Source: Candidatus Gastranaerophilales bacterium (lineage in GTDB: Bacteria > Cyanobacteriota > Vampirovibrionia > Gastranaerophilales > Gastranaerophilaceae). Taken from it: a stretch of DNA of 7,199 nt. Location of the stretch: assembly GCA_944325615.1 (NCBI GenBank), contig CALVAU010000095.1, forward strand, positions 1 through 7,199. Reading direction: 5' to 3'. The position numbers were made by a program, and so were the translations under genes. This document shows, piece after piece, positions 1-5,556 of this stretch (position 1 is the first letter of the stretch; each line of letters begins with the position of its first letter). The notes under the pieces were generated by a model, which did not search any database, had not been told where the DNA came from, and saw only the letters and a list, made by a program, of their open reading frames with translations.

Positions 1-50
1 GGGCACCCGAGAATAAGCTCCTCAAAGGAAAATTTTTAGGATTTGCATTA
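1..50 (+). repeat. Shared G-run leader repeat, copy 1
   Basis: These 50 bases match 4643-4692 with only two differences (positions 23 and 45). They encode the leader peptide APENKLLKGKFLGF in the frame of the downstream pilin. The three G at the window edge are the visible end of what is probably a longer G run, as in copy 2. KFLG/F resembles a prepilin cleavage site on its own, so this may be an older pilin leader now separated from its body. Confidence 0.85.
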
Positions 51-1016
51 ACAAATGTCATCCTGAATTTATTTCAGGATCTCAAAAGAAAGAGTACGAA
101 GTGGTATATTAACTTGCCAAAACAAGATGGGATTCTTCGCCAAGAAGCAAGACTTTCAACCTCTAGTATAAGTCATGCTCAGAATGACATGGTATTTAAA
201 ATAAGGACAAACACCCGTCATCCTGAGGATGAAGTTCGAAAGATCTCAAAAGAAAATGCTCTAGGGATTCTTCGCTTTGCTCAGAATGACAAAAAATGCG
301 CTTTTACTTTAGCTGAAGTCCTGATAACTTTAGGAATAATCGGAATAGTCGCAGCTATGACATTGCCGGCATTGATAAATAAATCACAGCAGATGATATT
401 GAAAAATCAGTTTAAAAAAACTTATTCCACATTGACTCAGGCATTATTAAAAGCTCAAGTTGATTATGGTTCTGTGCCTGCCTGTCATTATGATTTAGAT
501 CGTTCTGTTATTCCACCAAGAATAAATTCTACTAAAAATGCTCATACTGTTATTGTTGAGTGTACTGGATTTAAATCTATATTATTAAAAAGCTTAAATG
601 TGGTGCAAACTTGTGAAGACAATGCATATCCAAAAAGATGTATTCCAAAATATAAAGGATTTGACACAATGGCAGTTGAACAAAATCCTGATTTAAGTGA
701 AGAGGAGGCACTAGATATAGTAAAAAGTCAGCCAGGTTTTCATGAACAGGATATTTTATATAAGAATACTGTATATATTTTAGCTGATGGAGTAATTATA
801 GTTGATTACAATGCTTCACCTTCTTTTCCAATGATTTTTGCAGTAGATGTGAACGGTAAAAAGGGACCTAATAAATGGGGATATGATTTATTTGCATTTT
901 TTACAGCAGCAGATAATAAATCTGATTTGGTTTTGATTGGTACCGATTATCTGGTTGAAAAGGGTGGTAAGACCACAAGACAAATGATTAAAGATTTGTA
1001 CAACGATAAAAAGTAA
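3..1016 (+). CDS. Type IV pilin-like / pseudopilin precursor, copy 1 (5' partial)
   Basis: A secreted filament-type protein with a class III (prepilin) signal, presumably processed by a prepilin peptidase and assembled by a type IV pilus or type II secretion-like machine. The reading frame is open from base 3, so the real start lies upstream; the first in-window start (TTG 114) has no good ribosome site. The leader reads APENKLLKGKFLGF, then two palindromic repeats translated in frame, then KKCA/FTLAEV, with predicted cleavage between bases 302 and 303. The mature part is 237 residues: Glu5 and a hydrophobic helix (1-24), four Cys (61, 87, 104, 113) that could form disulfides, and a conserved end with DVNGKKGPNKWGYD. 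Ala rather than Gly precedes the cleavage site; this is tolerated in some prepilins. It is followed by a hairpin and a convergent operon. Pilus versus secretion role cannot be decided here. Confidence 0.85.
   Translation, partial: APENKLLKGKFLGFALTNVILNLFQDLKRKSTKWYINLPKQDGILRQEARLSTSSISHAQNDMVFKIRTNTRHPEDEVRKISKENALGILRFAQNDKKCAFTLAEVLITLGIIGIVAAMTLPALINKSQQMILKNQFKKTYSTLTQALLKAQVDYGSVPACHYDLDRSVIPPRINSTKNAHTVIVECTGFKSILLKSLNVVQTCEDNAYPKRCIPKYKGFDTMAVEQNPDLSEEEALDIVKSQPGFHEQDILYKNTVYILADGVIIVDYNASPSFPMIFAVDVNGKKGPNKWGYDLFAFFTAADNKSDLVLIGTDYLVEKGGKTTRQMIKDLYNDKK
57..188 (+). repeat. Palindromic dispersed repeat, long variant, inside the pilin leader
   Basis: The element begins GTCATCCTGA and ends CTCAGAATGAC, which are near-perfect inverted ends, with the internal hallmarks GGATCTCAAAAG and GATTCTTCGC. 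At 132 bp it is longer than the other copies (74-76 bp) and holds extra sequence between the hallmarks. It lies wholly within the open frame of the pilin leader and adds no stop codon. It has no counterpart in the second pilin gene. Confidence 0.7.
217..290 (+). repeat. Palindromic dispersed repeat abutting the prepilin motif (copy 1)
   Basis: A 74-bp element running GTCATCCTGAGG ... CTCAGAATGAC. It is translated in frame as RHPEDEVRKISKEN ... AQND and ends 12 bases before the Phe+1 codon of the pilin. The second pilin gene has the same-length element at the same position, so this insertion predates the gene duplication. Confidence 0.8.
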
Positions 1017-1018
1017 AT

Positions 1019-1050
1019 GGTGCGTCAAAAACGGCGCACCTGACGCTTTT
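1019..1050. terminator. Bidirectional terminator candidate with two competing stems
   Basis: Between the convergent pilin and regulator genes. Stem A pairs GGTGCG (1019-1024) with CGCACC (1035-1040). Stem B pairs GCGTCA (1022-1027) with TGACGC (1041-1046) and is followed by TTTT. The stems share bases 1022-1024, so only one can form at a time. Stem B looks like the terminator for the + strand gene. On the minus strand the same hairpins are followed by the T-rich ATTTACTTTTT. Confidence 0.55.
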
Positions 1051-2356
1051 ACTTAAAATTGACTTCATCAATAAAGGTTCTTACCCATTTGATAAGGTTT
1101 GATAATTCGTAAGGTTTTGGCAAATACAAGTCAGCTCCGCAGTTTAAGACTAATTCTTTATCATGGAAAATTGATGTTACAATAATTTTTGTGCTTGCAA
1201 ATTCAGGATTTTCTCGCAGAATTTTACAGAATTTCAGACCTTTTAAGTTTTCTGCATTACCGGCATCAAGAATGATTATAGCCGGTTTTATATTTTCGTT
1301 TTCAAATTCTTCCAAATCATTCAGGATTTTAGCTTCATATCCTTGAAGTTCAAGAATAGTTTTCAAAAGAACGTTCATCGCTTCATCCGGTTCTATTACA
1401 AATATTTTGTTATTGTATTTATTTAATTCGACGGAGTTTTCGCCTGAAATTTTCGCTCTTTCTATCAAGTAATTAGATCGGTCAGGAAGATTTGCGAGAT
1501 TATGAATGTTTACTAATGCCGTCAAAAGCTGGTTTGTATCGGTATATTTTTGAAATTCGTTAGTTACAACCCCGATTGTTGTATGAACAAACCCAGCTCT
1601 TCTACCTGCAAAGTCATCCCCTTCAATCATCACATAACCGCGTTTTAGATCCTGTTGGGAATAGAATTTTTTAGCAACCGAATCAAAAGCAAAGGTTAAA
1701 AAGTTTGCAATTTTTTCGGCTTTAATAGAATTTGTAATTATTAAAAATTCGTTTTCGGAAATCCCGCCCAAATAGTCATCTTCATTTAATGAGGATTGCA
1801 TAACTGCACAAAATGTCTGCACAAGCTTGTCAGAAGCAAGTTCGGTATATGTTTCACGGTAATTTTTGAAATTTTCTATACTTATATAAAGACATGCCCA
1901 AGACTCTTTTGAAGTCAAAACCCTCTTTAGAGCTCGCATAGAATAGCTGTTGTTTGGAAGAAGTTGTTTGTTATCCAAATTCGATTCAAATTCTCTTCTT
2001 AAGTGAGCTTTCATTCGCATAACAAATTCTTCATTGTTTACTGGCTCACTCAAAAAATCATCTGCTCCATTTGCAAGTGCGTTCAATCTATCCTGAATTT
2101 CTGAGGATTTTGAAAGTGCCACAATTACAGGGCGCATGTTATAAGTCAGGGCTCTTATTTTTTTGCAATAATCTCCTAAATCGCTGTCAATACTGTCAGA
2201 AATTATTATCAAATCAGGCTCTTTATCCTGAATGATTTTCATTGCGGAAATAAAATTTTTGCTAAGAATAACTTTTGAGAGTTTATTTTCTAACAACTTT
2301 TTATATTTGACAGAAAGTTCTCTGCGTTTGTCGATAATTAATGTTACAGATTGCAT
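1049..2356 (-). CDS. Response regulator, REC / degenerate GGDEF / REC
   Basis: A 435-residue cytosolic signalling protein. Residues 1-120 form a receiver fold with broken chemistry: Ser53 sits where the phosphoryl-accepting Asp is expected (PDLIIIS) and Glu104 replaces the conserved Lys. Residues about 135-303 resemble a GGDEF domain, but the signature reads GGISENEF (197-204) and the enzyme is probably inactive as a diguanylate cyclase. Residues 317-435 are an intact receiver: Glu322/Asp324, phosphoacceptor Asp364 (IILDAG), Thr394 and Lys414 (LPKP). The ATG overlaps the kinase gene end by 13 nt and has GAGGG four bases upstream, so the two are co-transcribed and probably a cognate pair. There is no DNA-binding domain, so output is likely by protein contact through the GGDEF-like part. 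This domain reading comes from motifs only. Confidence 0.88.
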   Translation of the reverse strand: MQSVTLIIDKRRELSVKYKKLLENKLSKVILSKNFISAMKIIQDKEPDLIIISDSIDSDLGDYCKKIRALTYNMRPVIVALSKSSEIQDRLNALANGADDFLSEPVNNEEFVMRMKAHLRREFESNLDNKQLLPNNSYSMRALKRVLTSKESWACLYISIENFKNYRETYTELASDKLVQTFCAVMQSSLNEDDYLGGISENEFLIITNSIKAEKIANFLTFAFDSVAKKFYSQQDLKRGYVMIEGDDFAGRRAGFVHTTIGVVTNEFQKYTDTNQLLTALVNIHNLANLPDRSNYLIERAKISGENSVELNKYNNKIFVIEPDEAMNVLLKTILELQGYEAKILNDLEEFENENIKPAIIILDAGNAENLKGLKFCKILRENPEFASTKIIVTSIFHDKELVLNCGADLYLPKPYELSNLIKWVRTFIDEVNFK

Positions 2357-3090
2357 TTTGCCCTCGCTTGTTTTTCAACGTTGCCTGACGGCAAAAGTAC
2401 TTCAAATGTTGTTATGTATTTCCCGTTTGTAAAAGGTTCTGATTTTACGGAAATTTTACCATTCATTTTTTCTACAAGGTTTTTAGTAATATAAAGCCCG
2501 AGACCGCTGCCTTGAACTTTTCTTGTCAAAGGGTTGTCAATTCTTGAAAATTTGGTGAAAATCCTTTCATAATCCTCTTCTTTTATTCCTATTCCAAGGT
2601 TTGAAACTTTGATTGATACAAATTCGCAGTTTTCGCAAAAACCGGTCTCTATTTTTATTGTAGAATTTTCTTCCCCGTATTTTGCCGCATTTTCTATTAA
2701 ATTATTCATAATTTGTTGGAATTTATCTTTATCTACAAGAATTGAAGGTGTTTTTGGATTTATTTCCAAATCAAATTTTTTATCGACATATTGATTTTTT
2801 ATAATAGATACAGCCATTTCAACTACCGGACGGACTGGAATTTCTTTGAAAATAAGGTTGTTTTTCCCGCTCGAAAGTCTTGTGACAGATAGCATGTTCT
2901 CGACAAGGTTTATAAGTCTGTTGGACTGATCTTCTATAATTTTTAAAAACTTTTTTTTTTTTTTTTCATCCAATTTATCCCAAGACGTTAGCATTGTCTG
3001 ATAAAAACCTCTTATTGAAGTCAGAGGAGTCCTCAATTCATGGCTTACTGTCGAGATAAAATCTTCATAACTTTTTTCTATATCGTTCAT
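2344..3090 (-). CDS. Soluble sensor-less histidine kinase
   Basis: A 248-residue kinase consisting of a dimerisation/phosphoacceptor domain and an ATP-binding domain. The H-box is FISTVSHELRTPLTS with phosphoacceptor His17. The N-box is NNLIENAAKYG (Asn134), the G1 region NLGIGI (166-169), the F-box ERIFTKFSR (about 175-183) and the G2 box GSGLGLYITKN (194-204). The first G1 residue, normally Asp, is Asn164; some kinases carry Asn there. There is no transmembrane segment or sensor domain, and a stop lies just upstream in frame, so the ATG is the earliest possible. It must sense through a partner or an internal signal. Bases 2951-2966 are a run of 16 A in the coding sense (KKKKK, residues 43-47), between the two helices of the phosphoacceptor domain. 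The downstream partner is the REC-GGDEF-REC regulator. Confidence 0.9.
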   Translation of the reverse strand: MNDIEKSYEDFISTVSHELRTPLTSIRGFYQTMLTSWDKLDEKKKKKFLKIIEDQSNRLINLVENMLSVTRLSSGKNNLIFKEIPVRPVVEMAVSIIKNQYVDKKFDLEINPKTPSILVDKDKFQQIMNNLIENAAKYGEENSTIKIETGFCENCEFVSIKVSNLGIGIKEEDYERIFTKFSRIDNPLTRKVQGSGLGLYITKNLVEKMNGKISVKSEPFTNGKYITTFEVLLPSGNVEKQARAKCNL

Positions 3091-3096
3091 AAGCTA

Positions 3097-3105
3097 ATTA
3101 TAGCA
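3097..3105 (-). promoter_or_regulatory. Extended -10 promoter of the kinase operon (possibly leaderless)
   Basis: On the minus strand TGCTATAAT is a perfect extended -10 element ending six bases before the kinase ATG. Transcription would start at or next to the ATG. No Shine-Dalgarno lies in the gap and no convincing -35 is seen, which fits an extended -10 promoter and a leaderless mRNA. Confidence 0.5.
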
Positions 3106-3195
3106 AAATTTTGACAAAAATAAAGCCTACATCAAATGGAGGATATTCAGACAAATTTTAAAAGTTTTTATTTCTCACTTCCGTATAAAAAAATA

Positions 3196-3275
3196 TAGAT
3201 ATGAAAAACGAAAGTTTTTCATACCTCCTCCCCAAGTCTGGTAGCCGTTCTTATTAAAAAAGACGGCTTTTTTTT
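3196..3275 (+). ncRNA. Candidate small RNA with CU-rich loop between two hairpins
   Basis: A 10-bp stem with a GAAA tetraloop (3200-3223) is followed by an unpaired CCTCCTCCCC stretch, then a hairpin (AGCCGT 3243-3248 / ACGGCT 3263-3268) running into eight T. That terminator faces the + strand, yet no + strand gene lies between 1016 and it, so it must end some other transcript. A possible -10, TATAAA at 3184-3189, would start an RNA near 3196; no good -35 is seen. The layout recalls cyanobacterial Yfr1 (two hairpins around an unpaired CU-rich motif), but there is no claim of homology. On the minus strand the same CU-rich stretch reads GGGGAGGAGG, ahead of a 15-codon ORF (3222 to 3175). Confidence 0.35.
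3243..3275 (+). terminator. Rho-independent terminator, + strand
   Basis: AGCCGT / ACGGCT six-pair stem with a partly paired A/T extension inside, followed directly by TTTTTTTT. It is the 3' end of the candidate small RNA. Confidence 0.65.
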
Positions 3276-3280
3276 GCGTT

Positions 3281-3313
3281 AAAAATCCCGTCTTAATTTG
3301 TTAAGACGGGATT
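3281..3313 (-). terminator. Terminator of prs
   Basis: Perfect 13-bp inverted repeat (3284-3296 / 3301-3313, core CCCGTC/GACGGG) with a 4-base loop. On the minus strand it sits 33 bases past the prs stop and its distal arm runs into TTTTT. It may also work weakly on the + strand, where CTTTTTC follows. Confidence 0.75.
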
Positions 3314-3345
3314 AATCTTTTTCATATTCCAATTAGTTAGTTTGT

Positions 3346-4359
3346 TTATGTTACTTGAATATCTTTTTCAAATCCGAATAATGAGCTTACGCTTTCGTCA
3401 TCATGGATTCTTGAAATTGCTTGTCCCAAAAGCGGAGCAACTGAAAGTTGTTTGATATTCGGAGGCATTTTTGACATATCAAGTGGAATTGTATTTGTAA
3501 CGATACATTCTTTGATAGGTGCGTTAGCCAATCTTTCAATTGCAGGTCCTGAGAATACAGGGTGAGCTGCACAAACATAAACTTCTTTTGCACCTTCTCT
3601 TGCAAGCAATTTAGAAGCTTCGCAGATTGTACCTGCAGTATCAATGATATCATCAAACATCACACAAACTTTGTCTTTTACATCTCCGATAACATGAGAT
3701 GCAATTGCTTCATTGTGTTTGTCTCTGCGTTTGTCGATGATAGCTAAAGAACATCCGATAGATTTCGCAAAATGTCTTGTTCTTTGAACACCGCCTGTGT
3801 CAGGACTTACTGCAACCATATCATCAGGATCAATATTAAGGCTCTTGATGTAATTTACCAAAATAGGAGTTGCATAGATGTGATCTACAAGGATATTGAA
3901 AAATCCTTGAATTTGACCTGTATGCAAGTCCATTGCTAAAACTCTGTCTGCTCCAGCTGTTGTAAGTAAATCAGCTACAAGCTTTGCAGTAATTGCTTCA
4001 CGACCTGAAGTTTTTCTGTCTTGTCTTGCATAACCGTAATAAGGGATTACTGCTGTGATAGTTTTAGCACTTGCTCTTTTGAAAGCATCAATTATAATCA
4101 ATAATTCCATCAAATTTCCATTAACCGGATTGCATAACGGTTGAATAATGAAAACATCATCTCCACGAACACTTTCTTTTACTTGAACGTAAATTTCTCC
4201 GTCCGCAAAATTCTTAATTACCATAGGCCCTATTGAGGTACCTAAATAATCTGCAATTTCCTGAGCCAATCTAGTATTTGAACGTCCTGCAAAAAGTTTT
4301 ATATCATGTGTAGGATTTATTGCACGTTCTAATTGCTCGGAAGCTAATTCTAATACCAT
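3346..4359 (-). CDS. prs: Ribose-phosphate pyrophosphokinase (PRPP synthetase)
   Basis: Cytosolic class I enzyme making PRPP from ribose 5-phosphate and ATP, for nucleotide, histidine, tryptophan and NAD synthesis. Clear family blocks, numbered from the start chosen here: FADGEIYVQ, the signature YYGYARQDRK (107-116), DLHTGQIQGFF with metal-linked His146, the catalytic loop KRRDKHNE (about 210-217) and the PRPP-binding loop FDDIIDTAGTI (235-245). At 337 residues it is slightly longer than the usual 310-320, with a short N-terminal extension. I prefer the ATG at 4359 because AGAAAGGA sits six bases before it; the ATG at 4377 has no ribosome site. The sequence resembles cyanobacterial enzymes (for example GREAITAKLVADLLTTAGA). 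It is a single gene, with its own promoter and terminator, divergent from the second pilin. Confidence 0.96.
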   Translation of the reverse strand: MVLELASEQLERAINPTHDIKLFAGRSNTRLAQEIADYLGTSIGPMVIKNFADGEIYVQVKESVRGDDVFIIQPLCNPVNGNLMELLIIIDAFKRASAKTITAVIPYYGYARQDRKTSGREAITAKLVADLLTTAGADRVLAMDLHTGQIQGFFNILVDHIYATPILVNYIKSLNIDPDDMVAVSPDTGGVQRTRHFAKSIGCSLAIIDKRRDKHNEAIASHVIGDVKDKVCVMFDDIIDTAGTICEASKLLAREGAKEVYVCAAHPVFSGPAIERLANAPIKECIVTNTIPLDMSKMPPNIKQLSVAPLLGQAISRIHDDESVSSLFGFEKDIQVT

Positions 4360-4418
4360 TTTAATCCTTTCTGTCATTCGGCAAAATAGAGATATTCTGC
4401 CTATGTTCCTGCTTAATT

Positions 4419-4448
4419 ATTATATTATCCATTTTGATGAAACTTCAA
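4419..4448 (-). promoter_or_regulatory. Likely prs promoter
   Basis: On the minus strand, TTGAAG (4448-4443), an 18-base spacer and a perfect TATAAT (4424-4419). The start of transcription would fall near 4412, giving a leader of about 50 nt before the 4359 start codon. Confidence 0.45.
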
Positions 4449-4472
4449 GATTTCTTTAAGTAATATTAAATA

Positions 4473-4500
4473 AAACGCAGACGAAAAATTTTTTGCGTTT
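4473..4500. other. Hairpin AAACGCA/TGCGTTT in the divergent intergenic region
   Basis: A seven-pair inverted repeat with an A/T-rich 14-base centre, followed by T-rich sequence on both strands, so it is terminator-like either way. It lies between the prs and second pilin promoters and ends no visible gene. It may insulate the two promoters or be a chance feature of AT-rich DNA. Confidence 0.3.
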
Positions 4501-4547
4501 AATTTTTGATTTTTAAAATAAAATAATAAAATAGAAAATAACTAATA

Positions 4548-4576
4548 TTGATAAATCCTATCTAATATGATATTAT
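4548..4576 (+). promoter_or_regulatory. Promoter of the second pilin gene
   Basis: TTGATA (4548-4553), a spacer of exactly 17 bases, then TATTAT (4571-4576); each hexamer is one base off the sigma-70 consensus. Expected start near 4583, about 27 nt before the ATG at 4611. Confidence 0.6.
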
Positions 4577-4600
4577 TAAATAGTAATACAAAAAATATAA

Positions 4601-4658
4601 GGAGCTGGAAATGCAGACTATGATTGAAAAACGGGGGGGGGGGGGCACCCGAGAATAA
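4601..4658 (+). CDS. Shine-Dalgarno, ATG and 15-codon leader frame (switch OFF state)
   Basis: GGAG (4601-4604) stands six bases before ATG 4611. The frame reads MQTMIEKRGGGGTRE and stops at TAA 4656-4658, after passing through the G run. It is the only start here with both promoter and ribosome site at proper distances. It is one frame off the pilin; removing one G or adding two would join it to the pilin gene. The short peptide is therefore most likely the out-of-phase product of the pilin gene and not a gene of its own. Confidence 0.5.
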
Positions 4659-5520
4659 GCTCCTTAAAGGAAAATTTTTAGGATTTACATTAGAATTATT
4701 GGGGTTTAAAAAGCCGATTTTATCCTGTCATCCTGAGGTCGTAGCCCGAAGGATCTCAAAAGAGAATGAACAAACTGTTATTCGCATCGTTCAGAATGAC
4801 AAAAAGTGCGCATTTACTCTAGCAGAAGTTCTTATAACATTAGGGATAATCGGAATAGTCGCAGCTATGACATTGCCGACATTGATAAATAAATCACAGC
4901 AAATGATATTGAAAAATCAATTTAAAAAAACTTATTCCACATTTACTCAAGCACTTTTAAAAGCTCAAGCCGATTATGGCTCTGTACCAGCATGTCATTA
5001 TGGGTTGAACCGTTCAGTAAGTCCTCCAAGTATAAGTAGTATTAATAAATACACAAGTAGCTCGGAGTGTAGTGCTTTTAGTACTATTTTATTGAAAAAT
5101 TTAAATATATCACAATTTTGTGAGAATAAGGCATATCCCAAAGGATGTATCCCAAAGTATAAGGGATTTGATACCATGTCAGTTGAGCAAAACCCTGATA
5201 TGAGTGAAGAAGAAGCTATAAATCTGGTAAATGGACAATTGTTATTCCATGAGCAACATATATTAAATACCATTCCTGTTTATGTTCTAGCAGATGGAGT
5301 AATTATATTAGTTTATAATATAAAATCTTTTCCAATGCTTTTTGCTGTCGATGTGAATGGCAATAAAGGTCCTAATAAATGGGGTTATGATTTATTTGCA
5401 TTTTTTACTGCTGCTGATGAAAAATCAGATTTGATGTTAGTTGGTGCGGATTATCTAGTTGAAAAAGGCGGTAAAACAACGCGGCAAATGATTAAAGATT
5501 TATACAATGATAAAAAATAG
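4624..5520 (+). CDS. Type IV pilin-like / pseudopilin precursor, copy 2 (probably phase-variable)
   Basis: Close paralogue of the first pilin gene, about three quarters identical in the mature protein by eye. The earliest start in this frame is TTG 4624, which is poorly signalled; the natural start seems to be ATG 4611, out of frame with the present 13 G. The leader holds KFLG/FTLE, a palindromic repeat read as CHPEVVARRISKEN, then KKCA/FTLAEV, with predicted cleavage between 4812 and 4813. The mature part is 235 residues with Glu5, a hydrophobic helix, four Cys (61, 86, 103, 112) matching copy 1, and the same C-terminal block (DVNGNKGPNKWGYD to the end). Residues about 64-107 and 131-172 differ most between copies. 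The role, pilus or secretion pseudopilus, is unknown. With 13 G, full-length product would need the TTG or slippage. Confidence 0.85.
   Translation: MKNGGGGAPENKLLKGKFLGFTLELLGFKKPILSCHPEVVARRISKENEQTVIRIVQNDKKCAFTLAEVLITLGIIGIVAAMTLPTLINKSQQMILKNQFKKTYSTFTQALLKAQADYGSVPACHYGLNRSVSPPSISSINKYTSSSECSAFSTILLKNLNISQFCENKAYPKGCIPKYKGFDTMSVEQNPDMSEEEAINLVNGQLLFHEQHILNTIPVYVLADGVIILVYNIKSFPMLFAVDVNGNKGPNKWGYDLFAFFTAADEKSDLMLVGADYLVEKGGKTTRQMIKDLYNDKK
4633..4645 (+). repeat. G13 homopolymer, likely slippage site
   Basis: Thirteen consecutive G in an AT-rich region, within the translated leader of the second pilin gene. Lengths of 9, 12 or 15 keep ATG 4611 in frame with the pilin; 13 and 14 give early stops. 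The count in this assembly may itself be uncertain. Confidence 0.85.
4643..4692 (+). repeat. Shared G-run leader repeat, copy 2
   Basis: Matches window positions 1-50 at 48 of 50 bases. It encodes APENKLLKGKFLGFTL, with the GFTL part looking like a prepilin cleavage site. Homology to copy 1 stops abruptly at 4692 and resumes at the palindromic element. Confidence 0.88.
4727..4800 (+). repeat. Palindromic dispersed repeat abutting the prepilin motif (copy 2)
   Basis: A 74-bp element, GTCATCCTGAGG ... TTCAGAATGAC, with the hallmark CCCGAAGGATCTCAAAAG. Same length and same distance to the Phe+1 codon as the element at 217-290. It is open in the pilin frame. Confidence 0.82.
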
Positions 5521-5556
5521 GTTTGGTGCATCGTAGTATAATGCACAACATATTAT

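Noticed and set aside
57..290. Two adjacent palindromic repeats as a CRISPR array
   Set aside because: Only two unequal copies (132 and 74 bp) with inverted ends; no regular spacers and no cas genes.
3112..3117. TTGTCA (minus) as a -35 for the kinase promoter
   Set aside because: Only nine bases from the TATAAT, too close for sigma-70 use; the extended -10 explains the promoter better.
3387..3656. Minus-strand ORF of 89 codons within prs
   Set aside because: Other-frame shadow of the conserved prs gene.
4360..4377. Longer prs start at 4377
   Set aside because: No ribosome site before it; AGAAAGGA six bases ahead of the ATG at 4359 supports the shorter form.
4998..5273. Minus-strand ORF of 91 codons inside the second pilin gene
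   Set aside because: Antisense shadow of a clear pilin coding region, with no start signal.
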